Shown piece by piece: positions 39,855 to 53,924 of a DNA stretch of 64,000 bases. The stretch's first letter is position 1, and the number at the start of each line of letters is the position of its first letter. The notes below the pieces were generated by a model. The model was not told the DNA's origin. It searched no databases and saw only the letters and a program-made list of their open reading frames with translations. Position numbers and translations under genes: made by a program. This DNA comes from Prochilodus magdalenae (lineage: Eukaryota; Chordata; Actinopteri; Characiformes; Prochilodontidae), in the NCBI GenBank assembly GCA_024036415.1, contig JAMWET010006596.1, positions 124,001 to 188,000 of the forward strand. The letters are read 5' to 3'.

Positions 39855-42247
39855 CTGCAGAAGGGTAAAAAAAAAAAATGTACATGTAAATTTAAAAATG
39901 AAAACTTTCTAAAACTGTCAAGAAATTTTAATAACCAACACAATGCTCACTTTTATAAACACATACATTCCATGGGAGTTAAAAAAAAAAAAAAAAAGGG
40001 ACCAGCTAGTCACCAGTAGCACACTGCTGGCAGCTCTACACACCAGACTCCAGGGAGACTTTAATTTGGCACAGCTTGTGACACCCTTGCAATTCAAGGA
40101 TACAGTACAGGACAGTTTTAACACCAGCTGCAGTCCTCGTGCTCTGGATTTTTAGCTAGCTCATATGCACCCAACTAATAATAATCAAACTAATAGTTAA
40201 CTGAATACTTTTCCTGCACTGCTGCAACCTGATCACGGTTATCAAACTGAGCAGAATTCAACATTTTAATGCACCTGGCTATGACAAGATTTAAGAGCAA
40301 TTAAAGAAGAAAGGAAGAAATACACATTTGCTTTTTCCCTTCTTATTCTTACAGAATATTCATACATTGAAAAATAATGGCAAAAATAGCAAATGATCAA
40401 TAGCAAAATAGCAAGTTGATATCAATTGATGTCACAGCAGAATGGTAAACAAGGCAGCCATTAGAGTCCATAGAGTCATGTTTCATGTTACCCAACCTAA
40501 CAAAACATTTATTCAGAAAAACCGTCATATCACAAGCCACTGTGGTTTGGTTGCAAACCTCTCAGTTACTCAAACAGCATATGGTAGCCAGTGACTATTT
40601 AGAAGTCCGTGCTAGTAAATCTGATGGAGAGGTGGTGTTCCATTGCACTACTTCAGCTCTAGTCACCACTTCAAAGCCTGTGCCCTAAAGGGCTAAGACT
40701 GGCATTCAGTCAGGTAAACGAGACATGGAGAATAAGATTCCTCAGCATGAAGCATAATGTCCTGTAATATGTAAATAATGTATAATGTCCAAAACGCCAC
40801 AAGCAAGTGCATTTGGAAATACTAAACAACTTGTAGTTTGAAGCGGTGTGGTGTTTCATTATCTAGACATGCAGTTAACAGTGTTCATTGGTGGGCCAAA
40901 ATGCTTGTGATGTTTCAGTACAGTGATGTTGTTTTTGGGGCAAAATGAAAATTGGGAAAATGTATTTGCAAACTAATTAAATAAAACTGGTGTTATTTAT
41001 TGTAGGCTTTCGCTTAATTTTTTCTATTGACAAATCTTACTAGCATGTTAAATATTTAACAAATTATTTTCCTGATTATAGAATCCATAAATCACAGGTG
41101 CTTAGACCTATGGATTAATTAACAAAGAGCAAACGAATAACAGCAGGAGGAAAATGAATAACCAACTGAGAGCCTCCACTATAGCAAGAAAACACAAGCT
41201 ATGTGAACAAAAGTGAGGGGGTACAATCATGAAGAAGCTGGAACCATTGCTTGTTGTCAATTATGCACAACACATACATTGCCTGTAGAGAGAATACATT
41301 CATGCACATTCCCATGTAAAATTACTGTGCATTAGCTTCATTTAACATACTGGGAAAAAACTAAATGCGGGCCTGTGCAAAAGTTAGAAAGGAAACTGCC
41401 ATAAACTGCAGAAAATGCCTAATTTAAGTCTGTTACCTACAGAGGACAAGCTCATTCACTGCAATTTACAAAAAGTAATTTGCCTAATTCTTTTTTACTT
41501 TTTGGAAACCAGGAAATTGGAAAACTGGAAATTACATGCCTTTTAAGGGAAATGTAAACCCTGTATTTATATAGTGTAAATAACATTATGAAATTCCTGG
41601 AAATTATATATACACACGTTCTGATTTTGTCCACTTGTATAACTAAATGCACAGTTAAAATAAATAAAATAAATATATAAAACATATAAAAACACACACA
41701 CACAAAAAAACTGTCTGTAGGTTAACATTTTTGCAAATAAGCCCACTGTGATTATTATAGAATAGAATAGATAGAATAATGTGATTAATCACCATAAATA
41801 TTTAAATGGACTGAAATCCCTGAACTGCAGACAGGTTGATCATTAGACAGGTTCTCTTAACTCCTAAAACCAAAGATTTGTCTGAGCCATCATAAAAGTG
41901 CAGGTGTAATCATGTGGACCTGCTCCACTGTGCCACTTAATTTAACCACAGCAGCTTCAATAGGTTTTTCACATGGACACTGCTACTAGCTTGTGCCTGT
42001 AACTGAACACTGTCATGCGAGGCTCGTGCGGCCGGTTTACGAGTGTAATGGCATAGGGGTTCCCCTTTTCTGCACAGAGGTGAGGGATAAAAGGAATAAG
42101 GCAGCTTTTGTAGACACTCTGACACCTCTGTGGTCTGAAACACAACACTCTGACCCCTCACACGCACACACATGCACGTGTGCAATCTCTCAAATAATTT
42201 CAACCCCTGAAACACGACCCTATGGCACCTTCCCCGCACACTTCCTT

Positions 42248-42283
42248 ACACACACACACACACAGACACACACACACACACAC
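42248..42283. repeat. (CA)n simple repeat in opa1 intron
   Basis: About 17 CA units with one GA interruption. Confidence 0.9.
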
Positions 42284-43000
42284 TGCTGGCAGGTAGCAGT
42301 GATGGCCAGCTCTTTGATACTCTGCTAGAGCATAAGCATATAAAAGACTGAGATTGAGGAGATTAGGGAGGGTAACGAAGGCATTAGAGAGGAGGGGGAG
42401 CACATCGACAACCCTGCAGGTGTGTGGATGAAACTCAATCTGGACAAAGCTTCTCACGGCAGCAACGCCTAAACTTCTAAACCTGTGGAAACCTGGCTGT
42501 TGGACTGTTTAACTGTCATTACGTAGCAGCAAGTTGGCCCATTTCTAAACGTTTTGGGTCTAATTCATGAGTTGAGTTCAGGTAAAAATGCAATACAGTT
42601 TACAAACCATAAAGCAACAGGACTTCCATCAAACCTGTGCAAATTGGCTGGCGATCCCAGGAAATGACAACCCCAATCCAAATTGACAGGCCGGCCCAAA
42701 GGAGACGAAACAACCCTGATTCTCCCCAATATGCTTACAACACACAAACCAACAACACATTTGTAGACTTGCAGCCATTCCAATTTTAAGGAATAAAGCA
42801 GAGCGAAGGATGGCAGGCACATTTGTGTGCACACTGGCTTAACGTGTCTGAAAGGCCTGTGAGAAACAAGACATTTATTCCTTTCCACCATCTGTTTGTT
42901 CCACATGGAAGAATGTAGTATGACTGTGAAGAAAAGGCCAAAATAAGGCTTTTCTTTTCACTGCAACGGAAATGTGACTCGGTGGTGGGGGGGGGCAAAC

Positions 43001-43560
43001 GCTCGCACTCCTTACCCTGCTCCTGCGCGTCCGAGAAGCTGGAACTTAGCTCCATTTAGGCCCATGTTTACCTAAGAGATGAGCTTCTGGACACATCCAT
43101 TCATGAGTCCCTGCTCTTTATCTGGTCATGAATATTCCCATAATCCCTTGGCCCCTATCCCAGCAGCCCCCCCCCCCCTTTTTTTTTCTCCAGGAGGGAG
43201 AAGGGGGGATGGCTTTCACTCTTTCAGGGGTTCCTCCTCAATCCCTTCTTTCACAGGGGCTCTTGCTTGATCTCCACATGAAATGATATCTCTTTCACTC
43301 CCACTCTTACTGAGCCCTAAGCCTCCTGTGCCGGGCACGGCAGAAGGCCGGAGAAAGCCTTTAATTGACCTGTAATTAGACTGTGAAACAGTGTGGCCAA
43401 GGAGAACAGGAGGACACAGAAAGAAGCGAGGGTGCAGGCACGGGATACAGCCTCGGAGCTAGAAGGAGACGGAAAACAAGAAGCTCAAGGAAACTCAATC
43501 CTGCCCCCATAATAGGTAGCCTTCAATATTTGCCATCAAGGTGGGCAGTCAATAGGGATG
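43001..43560. promoter_or_regulatory. intronic GC-rich island, candidate conserved non-coding element
   Basis: Unique sequence including 'tggtcatgaatattcccata' and 'ttaattgacctgtaattaga' (TAATT cores), split by a C-then-T homopolymer run near 43168-43188. It lies within the opa1 last intron. The evidence is compositional. Confidence 0.3.
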
Positions 43561-44947
43561 AAAGAAAGCAAAGAAATTAAAATGTGGCAACAGCTTTTTC
43601 GCTCTCGTTTCACTCCGGTCCATTTTCCAGGAAGTCTGAGAACAGGTTCAGCTGGAGTCTAGTGGGTCTTGGGAACTCGATGTGTCATTTCAAAAGGTGG
43701 GCCTTTTTATGGAAGTCTGACAAGAGAACTTTTTGAAAGAGGAGCCTGGCGGTCTCTGTGAGATAGACCTCTTAATGCAACAAGCAGAAAAAGGCCACTG
43801 CTGCCATTTGATTTGTCTGAAAATCCATACAATAACATCGGCTATAAAAGCCAGTACAGCAGGACGGGGAACATGGAGGTGGCACATAAAACAGCATGTC
43901 AACAGCACGACACCCCAGCAGTGGCAGCGCTACAAATCAGCACTCTGACTTATCTGTAAAACAGATGGCTAAGAGGAACAGAGGAACTACAGGCCTGCTA
44001 CACTGTAGAGAGGCAGGAGTTCAACAGAAGGGGAACCAGTTTCTATTAGTTCGTCCTTTGCTTCATCACGTGTGGTACTACGTCTCCAAAACCAGCTAAA
44101 ATTGAATTACAGAGTCCATGTGTCCAAGCCATGTGTCAAAACAGCTCTAAAGGTTTCAGCAGCTAAATTAGACTGTTCAACTTTCAATGCTGCTTTCACT
44201 TTCCCAAACCGCTATTTAATGAGCATGTGAAGACATTGTTGTCTTCCTCTCTTACTCCATTTTTTCAAATTATGGACACCACATCAAAAGTCTAAAAAAA
44301 TGTCTGTGTTGGATCCAGTGTTATTAATATTTTTGTCTTGTTTATTCACTTCCTGAACATAAAATCAGAAAGACAACATCTCAATGAGAGGAGAAGCCCA
44401 AATGTTTGCTTCTTACTAGCATATTAGTTTCAGAACTGTGTCTAAAAAAACATATGGCGCAGTTAATCTGAATAATGATATTAATTACCATGTAATAATG
44501 CTATGGTTAATACCAGCAATGATATAAGCAGGTTATGATTTCAGATGAATTATGTCTCACTCATAGCTGTATACAGCTCAATTCTGCTGTATGTGCTGAC
44601 TGTAAACTTTCTATCATAACCACATTTGTTTTCATAATTACAAGGTGATACAGTATATTATGGCTTAAATCAAAAGCTTTGATCAAAAGTTGAATTTTGT
44701 GCAAAGGAAACCAAATGTTTGTAATATCTTGAAAATGAAAAATTAAAAGTTGGAAGGACAGTTGAAAGAATTGAGCAAACTGGCTCAGAATGGCACTAAA
44801 ACGCAGAATTATATCTTAAAATACACTAAATATGCAGTTTTACATTCTCCAAACATGTTCACAAAGTTTAATTGGAACTGACTCGTGAAGAACCGAATGC
44901 CACGCAGAGGTAGTATGTCTTAAAGGCGTTACAGCTCATACTAACTT

Positions 44948-44992
44948 TATATATATATATATATATATATATAGTATAATATATATATATAA
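44948..44992. repeat. (TA)n simple repeat in opa1 intron
   Basis: Two TA runs are separated by a short 'gtata' interruption. Confidence 0.9.
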
Positions 44993-45619
44993 TGTATAGA
45001 AGACTACAATTCAGTTGTTTATAGCAGTTTTCATTTTGTAAAGCTGATTGCTTATATCTGCAAACTTGCATACGGAAAGTGATTTTGTTTGATTGGTTTA
45101 GAGTTTGATAAAACTGCAAATGTTCGTGTTTCACAAATATTATTACCCCATATGCAGGAGTACAACACCATATTTCAATAAAACCATCCAAAAATGTCAA
45201 TTTACAATCTAAAGCCTATAGAGACCCTAGGCTCATCAATATATCAATGATTAATTTACTGCATATTTCCATAAAATTAGTGTATTCTACTTTGGCCAAA
45301 ACATAAGTGCATACCACATTAAAACTAAAAGCTAGAGAACCTACTAGCTACATCCTAATTACCAGTTTCTAAACAAAGCCAGGCAGCACAATAGTTGGGT
45401 CAGGCACACCACCCTGCCTATTTATTGATAGTGGAAAACACTGAATTATGTTATCAAATTTAAACAGTACAACAAAAATATAACAGTATCTCAAAAGGGG
45501 TGAAATAAAGAGGACAGTCATAATGATCCTTTTTTGGTTTATTAACTCAGCGCCAGCAGCTTAAGAACCATAAACCTGGGATGATACCTGAAAACAAACT
45601 CTACTGTACACTATACAAA

Positions 45620-46210
45620 CCCCCTCAGCCCTTATGATGATGGCAGCCAATCGTGAAAACTTTGCAAGCCACCCTCTTGCCAACACAGGTGTACAGACCA
45701 CCTCTCTGCTGAACTCCTCACCTAACCCCCACTGCCGGCCTTCAATAATCGTTTAATTATAGACTAGAGATGGGTGCCAGGGTAGGGGCAAGTGAGGGCC
45801 TGGAATAGACGAGAAGCAGCCTGAGGGACAATAGAGGGCTGTCTGCCCATGCGCTTCTGCGAGACGGAGAATGTCTGAGAAAAAGGGAGTGTGCATGCGT
45901 AAGGCATGATGCGTGTGCTAGAGGGAGTCTTCTAATAACCACTTGTCAGTCAAAGCCCAACCTCTGACCCTAAACGGCCATCCCACACACACACCCCCCC
46001 CCAAACATCAGCGTGCGCACACAGGTGGCCAAACACCCAAACACCTCCAACTTCAGGATTTCAAGCTCTTCCACAAAACAGCGACTGCCCCAGCTGGCAC
46101 CCATCGATATGCCACAACATACACCGACAATTTCCTTGTGCTCCTATGACTTCAGAGTCCGAATGTCATGTCAGGCCTGATGAGGATTAGCCCAAACTCG
46201 ATGGGGAACC
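45620..46210. promoter_or_regulatory. intronic GC-rich island, candidate conserved non-coding element
   Basis: Unique sequence with 'caataatcgtttaattatag' (a TTTAAT/TTAATTA core) followed by CpG-bearing sequence to about 46150. A C-run lies near 45994. No coding frame. Confidence 0.28.
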
Positions 46211-46750
46211 CAATACCCTGCATGGTAAATGGATCATTTGACCAGCTAATCTAAGAGGCAAATTCAAAGTTCTTTAATTAGTTCATGATACAAAGTTTGG
46301 CAAAACATTAAACAAGACTATTTTCCTTTACCTCATAAATCTGAGACACGGTGGCAAAATAAACCTGGCCATCACATTTTAGAGCAAAATGTCAGTTTCA
46401 TTTTTTAACTTCAAAAACTATTTAAAAAAAAAAAAAAAACTTAATCAAATTGCATTGTTGATCCATCACACTTTAGCATTAAACCGCGTTGAATGAATAC
46501 AAAAGGTGGGTATTAGGAACCAGTGCTGAATTGGCTCTTTATGGGCCAGTATGAAAACACACTGCTATTGGTGATTATGTGTGCTAACTGTGTGCTACGT
46601 AGCAGCCATCTTCACATGGTTGGTGTTGGACTAGATCAGCAAGAGACAAAAGCATTCATATACCTCTGACTAACCGTTACCCTTGCTGAGCACCATTCCG
46701 TGCTTTCTAGCCATGGAGGTGGTAATACCAGGGACCTCAGAAATCACATA

Positions 46751-48309
46751 CAGTAGTGTGAAAAAGTATTTGCCTCCTTCATGATTTCTTATTTTTTTGC
46801 ATGTTTGTCTCTTAAATGTTTCAGATCATCAAACAAATTTAAATATTAGTCAAAGACAACACAAGTAAACACAAAATGCAGTTTTAAATGAAGGTTTATT
46901 AATGTGTATTATTAAGGGAGAATAAAATCCAAACCTACATGGCCCTGTGTGAAAAAGTGTTTGCTCCCTAAATTTAATAACTGGTTGGGATACCCTTAGC
47001 AGCAACAACTGCAATCAAGCGTTTGTGGTAACTTGCACTGAGTCTTTCACAGCGCTGTGGAGGAATTTTGGCCCACTCATCTTTGCAGAATTGTTGTAAT
47101 TGAGCCACATTGGAGGGTTTTTGAACATGAACCGCCTTTTTGAAGTCATACCACAGCATAGGATTCAGTTCAGGACTTTGACTAGGCCACTCCAAAGTCT
47201 TCACTTAGTTTTTATTTCAGCCATTCAGAGATGGACTTGCTGGTGTGTTTTGGATCATTGTCCTGCTGCAGATTCCAAGTTCGTTATAGCTTGAGATCAC
47301 AAACAGATGGCCAGACATGCTCCTTAAGGATCTTTTGGTAGACAGCGGAATTCATGATTCCATTTATCAAAGTAAGTCTTCCTTTTCTGTAGGTATGATG
47401 TGCGATGTTACTTTAATGCCAGATGTAATGGGACACACACCTTCTGAAAATTTTCCAACTTTTGTCTCGCCATAGAGTATTTTTCCAAAAGTCTTGGGGA
47501 TCATCAAGATGTTTTCTGGCAAAATTGAGACGAGCCTTAAATGTTCTTTTTGCTCAGCAGTGGTTTTTGTCTTGGCACTCTGCCATGTGGGCCATTTTTG
47601 CCCAGTCTCTTTCTTATGGTGGAGTCATGAACGCTGACCTTAACTGAGGCAGATGAGGCCTGCAGTTCGTTGGATGTTGTTGTGGGGTGTTTTGTGACCT
47701 CTTGGATGAGTTGTCACTGCGCTCTTGGGGCAAGTCAGCCGGCCACTCCTGAGAAGGTTCACAGTTGTTCCACATTTTCACCATTTGTGGATAATGGCTC
47801 TCACTGTGGTTCACTGGAGTCCCAAAACTTTAGAAATGGCTTTAGAACCTTTTCCAGACTGATAGATCTCAATTACTCACAATTCTTCCCAATTCTTTCT
47901 CACTTGTTCCTGAATTTCTTTGGATCTTGGCATGATGTCTAGCTTTTCAGTATGTTTTGGTCTACTTTGCTTTGTCGGACAGGTCCTATTTTAGTGATTT
48001 CTTGATTGAGAACAGGTGTGGCAGTAATTAGGCCTGGGTGTGGCTAGAGAAATTGAACTTGGGTGTGATAAACCACAGTTATGTTTCAACTGGGGGGCAA
48101 ACACTTTCACACAGGGCCATGTAGGTTTGGATATTTTTTTCTCCTGTAATAATAAAAAACTTAATTTAAAAACTGCATTTTGTGTTTACTTGTGTTGTTT
48201 TTGACTAATATTTAAATTAGTTTGATGATCTGAAACATTTAGAAGAAAACATGCAAAAAAAAAAAAAAAAAAGAAATCCTGAAGGGGCAAATACTTTTTC
48301 ACATCACTG
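46751..48309 (-). mobile_element. Tc1/mariner element with long IR/DR termini, TA target duplication
   Basis: Terminal inverted repeats of about 210-220 bp (46751-46970 and 48090-48309) begin with CAGT and are flanked by TA on both sides (46749-46750 and 48310-48311). Each inverted repeat carries an outer and an inner copy of 'tgtgaaaaagtgtttgc'-type sequence. This is the IR/DR design of Sleeping Beauty-like Tc1 elements, where transposase binds both copies. The body holds a broken transposase on the minus strand. The element sits inside the opa1 last intron. Divergence between the two inverted repeats suggests an old insertion. Confidence 0.93.
46974..47933 (-). pseudogene. Tc1-like transposase, inactivated
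   Basis: The frame starts MPRSKEIQEQ at 47933 but reaches a stop after about 18 codons. Later segments in other frames end with a C-terminal block that runs KTLEWPSQSPELNP and on through NVAQLQQFCKDEWAKIPPQR to PTSY. Against the usual Tc1 NPIE-x-LW motif, the block reads NPMLW: Ile and the catalytic Glu are missing, as if by a 6-bp deletion. The middle (about 47380-47400) also appears shortened relative to the family, removing part of the DDE core. It cannot encode an active enzyme. Confidence 0.88.
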
Positions 48310-49370
48310 TATATAACATTCTATAATTCTGAAGCAGTGCAGTGTTTGACTGTTTTAGCCAATTACTTTACCAAAAAAGACCTACTGTAATGCAGTTATA
48401 GATAGTTCTCTATATAAAACTCTAGGTAGAATATTTTATAGCTTAAAATCAGCTTATCAAAAATATTACCGGCATTAAAACCATTAAGTCAGCTTCTTAT
48501 CTATCAGCTTCTTAATTAACAACAACTACTGCACCATTTAAGGTGGAACAGAAAAATCTAAGTATGAAGGTGGCAAATGAAAAAAAAATTATTTTAGCCT
48601 AATGTTAGAACTAAAAGTGGCTGGCTTATTATAAACTGAAAACCACTAGGCGGCCTAGGTTTGAATAGTGTGAGAGGTAACAATTGTGTATTGCTTATAA
48701 TGTTACTGTTTTGAACAGAGCCTTTTAACATGTTTTCATTTGGAATCTTTTGACATGTTTGTCATTTCATGTTATTGCACCATATTTTACAAGGTAGTAT
48801 AAATGAGTTGCATCAGTCCCACTAATTTCCTTACAATACTCATCCATACTCAAATAATGATATTACAAATAAACCTGTTTACATTGTGGTGAAAATCAAA
48901 TACAAAAAGAGGCAAATACCACCGTTTTCAAGTTGCGGTGAACTTTTTGCACCAGTTCAAAACTACAGATGCAAAATTTTAAATAGTTAAAAATCTAATT
49001 TTGCAGCAAATTATCTTTTTTACAGATTATTATCTAGAACAAAAACCCTTGTACTGTGGTTGTTAAATGATGGTCAGGCTGAGTAGAATATACTCAGCAG
49101 ATCTCTTCTTCCAACTGTCCAAACAAGACATGATAAAGTAGCAAGCGTAATCCTGAGAGTGTCAGAAAGTGAGGCATTGAGACAACTGCTCTATTTTTAC
49201 CCTGGGAGAGAGGAAATGTATGGTTTTCCTATTACCTCATAGCATACTATCTGACATACAGATAATGTGGTGTGCAGAAGTCACTGTGAGAACAGCTCTC
49301 TGGGAGTCTGACAACTGGCTCTGGACAGACAGGCCCCAAAGGCTTCCAAAGTGATGGGAGCACAGAGAGC

Positions 49371-50200
49371 ACATAAGACCGGTTACTGTTTTGTTCCCTG
49401 AACACGCGAGTGCAGTTTTTCAGCCATTTCTAGCAACAATAAAAAAGGGACAGAGAGAAAAAGGAGAGAGAGGGGGGGAAATGGAGAGAGAGAAGGAGAA
49501 AGAGAAAGGGAGAGATTGAGAGTGGAAAAAGGGTTTTTACAGGGTGGATGAATGTTGGGAGAATTACATGCATGGAGGAAAGAGGGTGATGATGATGAGA
49601 ATGATGAGGATGTGTTAGAGAGAGTGGGCGGCTCAATCTCTTCCTTCCCTCTAGGCTGGGAGAATGAAGCTGGGCCCACAGCCTGCCGAGGGAGGGGGCT
49701 TTTCCTCCAGCTGTTCTGAAGACGGAAGCGCCTTTTTTCCACCCTGACGGAATGAAGCATAAACGTCTTTCTGTGAGTGAAAGGGCAGGTCCGGCACATG
49801 CTTTTCCCATCAGGGCCACTGGGAGCCCAGCGAACAGTGGGAGTGTGAGAGTGGGAGAGGAAGGGAACAGGGAGGAAAAAGCCAAAATCTGACCACAGAT
49901 GAAAGGCGGGCTTACACGGTTCCACATTAAATATTGCTCGACATCTCAGAGTGTGCCATTTTGTGTACAGGCCCTTGTGGATGAAGATAACTCGGCTGGA
50001 ACTCTGCCCCTGACTACAGCTTTGTCACGAATGACCTAAAGTTACAATGTATAAATCAAATCCATAAAAAAACCCAGCAAGTTCCGTCTTCCATTTATGA
50101 CACACCGGACACTGGACGGTTCTGCCCGTGTACGTACTGCGGGGCAGGAAATGATGCTCTTTAGTCTCGGGGACTGAGATTCAGAGGAGATTTATTAATA
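49371..50200. promoter_or_regulatory. intronic repeat-poor block with GA-rich tract
   Basis: A GA-rich low-complexity run (49440-49530) is followed by unique balanced sequence, CpG-bearing around 50100-50200. Two overlapping minus-strand frames of 165-180 codons span it. They are rich in Ser/Pro/Phe from the GA-rich strand complement and show no domain. Confidence 0.22.
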
Positions 50201-50574
50201 AACGTTTTAGTGGGGACGTAACTTAAACTTCAACACTGAAGGTCTTTTAGCAAACCAAAGGCTTTTAAAAAGGGCTGATATTCTCTAAAAGTGCTATGTG
50301 GCAGTACAAGCAGAAAGCAGTGTGGATATAATTAAGATGATTCACTTCACTGTATGCCAGCCACTCATCACAAACTTTGCTCTGAGCATTTTTCGTAGAC
50401 TCTGATCACTTAACAGTGCTCCCACTCATGTTTCTTAATGGATATCTTAATGAAGTAACTTCGTCTTCTAGCTTGGTCATGTGGAAAGTGGTGCACTGGT
50501 TAACTGGCATGAATTTATGATGCATTCATTAATCCTAAAGATATTAACTGTTACTAACTCTTGACTCTTTCAAT

Positions 50575-50690
50575 GTGAGCTACTGCCAATGCAAATTCTT
50601 TGTAAGCAATATTTTACTTGGCCCAAGAAAAAAATAATTCATCTAAAAAAGAAAATCAAAATTAAAATCAAAATATTGTTAAACTGGAAT
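50575..50690 (+). repeat. LINE 3'-tail-like fragment, copy A
   Basis: The stretch 'ctactgccaatgcaaattct', then 'tgtaagcaatattttacttggccc', parallels copy B at 53925-54050. Both resemble the 3' ends of fish non-LTR retrotransposons ('aaattccttgtatgtg ... cttggccaataaag' type). Confidence 0.45.
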
Positions 50691-50808
50691 AATGTGATTA
50701 AGCCAAGTCAAAAGTCAATTAAAAGATAGAGATGTTATTACAGTGTCCAACTAAACAGCAAAGAACGTAAAACGTTTAAATTTAAGGTGTACGTAAAGTT
50801 ATGGTGGT

Positions 50809-50950
50809 AAGAGTGAATTTAAGGTGGAATGGAATTTAAGGTGGTCATTTATTTAAGGTGGAATGGAATTTAAGGTGGCAATGTATTTAAGGTGGTAGGA
50901 GGGAATTTAAGATGGAATGGAATTTAAAGTCAAATAGACTTAAAGGTGGC
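50809..50950 (+). repeat. imperfect short tandem repeat (aatttaaggtgg core)
   Basis: The core 'atttaaggtgg' recurs about six times, with 'aatggaatttaaggtgg' repeated exactly at 50828 and 50861. Unit lengths vary (roughly 16-20 bp), so this is a degenerate minisatellite. Confidence 0.75.
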
Positions 50951-53924
50951 ATGCATGTTTTTTTAAAAACACATTTTCAATGTCCCTAAAAAGAAATGTA
51001 AGTGTAAATGTTTCCTTTGCATTGATGTGGTGATTGGACCAATACAAATTCTTCAAATTCAAATGTACTTGCATTGAAAGTAAGGAATGTTATTGCCCTT
51101 TTCGGTAAACTTACCACTTTGGACTTTCCCTCTGTACAGTGACAATAAATGAATAACACTTTCCATATTTTAAGCAAACTGTTTTATCTAAAACATTCTA
51201 CTGACAAAATTAATTTTACATTACTATTTTGGCTCCAAAATAAAAAACAGAACACTAGTTGTGGTGAAGGGTCTTGGATTAAGATACCCTTGTTTGCAGG
51301 AATGTCTTGCACAACACAGAGATCCATTTTAACTACAGATGTGAAAGCTCCTGCTGTCACCTGCCAGGTTAGCCTTACATTCACACTAGCTTGTGACAAA
51401 TGTCGAGCCAAGTTTGTCTTTGGTGGGTGTGTTTGAGGCTGCTTGTGTTGTCTCAAGGTCCAGGAAAGCTATCTAGTTCTGAAAGCACATTATTAAGGAA
51501 TGTGTATGGAAACCTCACTGCTTGCATTAGTGGCCAGCACGGTGGCTACCCTAGCTAGCAGTCAAGTTACCCAACTCAGCAGGGACATCAACAATCTCCC
51601 CTACCTTCTTCCACCCTTCATTTTTCTTCAGATGTATATGTATAAAAGATGCATCATATAAACTGTAAAAAGAAGAAACAGAGTTGCTCTATGTTTTTGC
51701 CACCGCATTGTTGAGAATTGAAACAAAATGCTGGAAGGAACAAAAAGTTTAAAGAGCAGAAGCTTGGGTCATTGGACCCTTGTGTCTCTACCATTGATCT
51801 GAAGAGTCTGTTGGAGCCACTCATTAATAGTGTCGCTTCACTACATCACAATTTATTAGCATTAAGTCGAGAAACTCTCCATTAAAAAAAAAAAACAACA
51901 ACAATTGAATGCTTGTTGCTCTGTCGCCTGCTAGTGTGAGTGCAGGGCAGGACCATGGCTATTATTAGTGCAATAATAATGATGATAATCATTTATTGCT
52001 TTTGAATTATTAAGTTTGTTTTTATTGATTAACCAATTTTAAAACAAATCAACCTAAATAAAATGTTGGTAGCCTGTGTATAAACAGTAAAATTAGGGTA
52101 GTTCTGCCCTTTGGCCTGGTTGTTTCACAAAACAACGAAATGTATCACGAAAAACAGGCGCAGTAAGGTGAGCACAGATTGGGGGAAAAACTGATTTATA
52201 AGCCAGTAGCCTTAAAAAAAAAGGCAAAAGGTGGGTAATTCATATTCTTAGGCACATACACATGATAGGGCCTCTTCACTAGCCAAAGGTTTCTCAATGA
52301 TTAATACAAACTAGCTCCTTTAGCTTTGTGCCAAAGACCTGCACTGCACTGCAATGTGTCCACCTTGACAACTTCACATCCAGAAGATAAGACACACATG
52401 GTCAACAGTGCACGACTAGCTAATTCAATGCATCGCTCTCATATCCAGCGTAAAGATAAGCCGCTCTGGGCAGAAGCATACAGCTCATTCAGCAGCAGCT
52501 GATTAGATACTTTAGGAAAAGTAGAAGGTGTAAAGATAGGGAAAGGCCGTGCAGAGTGAAATCTTGAAAAGGGGAGCTTCTGCAGAGGCCTAACGCCTAC
52601 AGCAAACAAACTTAAACCCTGAGTACACACGCTGCTCCAGGGTACATACAGTATATCACTGGTACAAGACCAGGAAGTGAAGGAGACACAGAAGGCAAAG
52701 AAAGTAATCTTTCCTGCGTCACCCTTTCAGGAAGGACGAAGAAAAGATGAAAAGGCGAGGGAGGGGTGAGATGGAGGGAAAGAGCAGGCCCAGACAGCAC
52801 TGTTTAGGCCAGACAGGACACAGAGGCGGCAAAGTATAGCTTAACCTTCTTACATTCGCTACAAAACACTCTTCTTACGCTGTGTTTAATTTTGCTCTGC
52901 CAGAGTTTACTGAAACACAGTCAGATTCTGTGAAAAGTGAAAACTGTAATCTTTCAATTAGGGATGCAAAATTCAGTCACTGATGCAATGAAATGGAAAT
53001 TCTTGGGCAAAAATGAAATCAACATCACACTGGCCCAAGAAAACCAAACACTAAAGCAACACAAAACTGCCGATATATACAAAACAGCAATGAAACAAAC
53101 CATTTTCTCAGTTCTACACTGCACTTTGGCTCTGTGGACTCTGATTCGTGCCATTGTAAAGAGAGGGGGACTTGCTGCTGCTAGAGTCTGGTGTTTTTTG
53201 TACATATACAGCAAGATGTATACAGCAAGATGTTCCACATGGTTGACATGGTCACGGTTCGTTCGCAGCAGCTCAAACCTTTTCAACGCATTTGTATTGA
53301 AATGAAAAGGAAAGTGAAAGAATAAGGCAGCGTTTTACAGGTTTTCATTTTTATCATCATTAAAAAAAACTTAACAGTCTCAGTTTTAACACTTTGTTTT
53401 AGGCCTGTTTAACTTTTAAGTTTCAAGTCTTTTTTTCTTTTGGCTGAAAGTGTTTGTTATTGTTTTTGGACAAAACACCAAAACACCATCCATCTGTATA
53501 ATCTGTACTGTTGATGTAGCACTTGTGTTTATAAGCAGAAGAGAAAAAAAAAATTAAACAAACAGCAAGTCAGAATTTAAGACTTGATAAAGAATGTGAA
53601 TTGGATATAAATGGAATGAAATGCCTTTTTATGTACTAAATGAAACAATTAGGCATTTACACACACAATGATGTAATGTACAGCAGACAACAACAACAAC
53701 TTCAAACCTTTAAAGGTGCATGTAGTGATGAGAGTGGTGCAGATAAAAGCAAAAGAGGGGAGGTCCTCAGTGGAAGGATTACAATAAGATCTCTTAAAAC
53801 ACCTTCATTTATATGATGGCATAAGGTTTCATTGCTAGAAATTCTAAAACAGGTGTGATATGAAAACCAAAGGCTTTCCCTCCCAAGGCTGACTTGATTT
53901 ATTAACTGTTGCTATTTCCCTCAA

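Noticed and set aside
49383..49927. Overlapping 165- and 180-codon minus-strand frames
   Set aside because: Two overlapping frames are open through a GA-rich stretch. The composition is Ser/Pro/Phe-rich, with no domain and no family resemblance.
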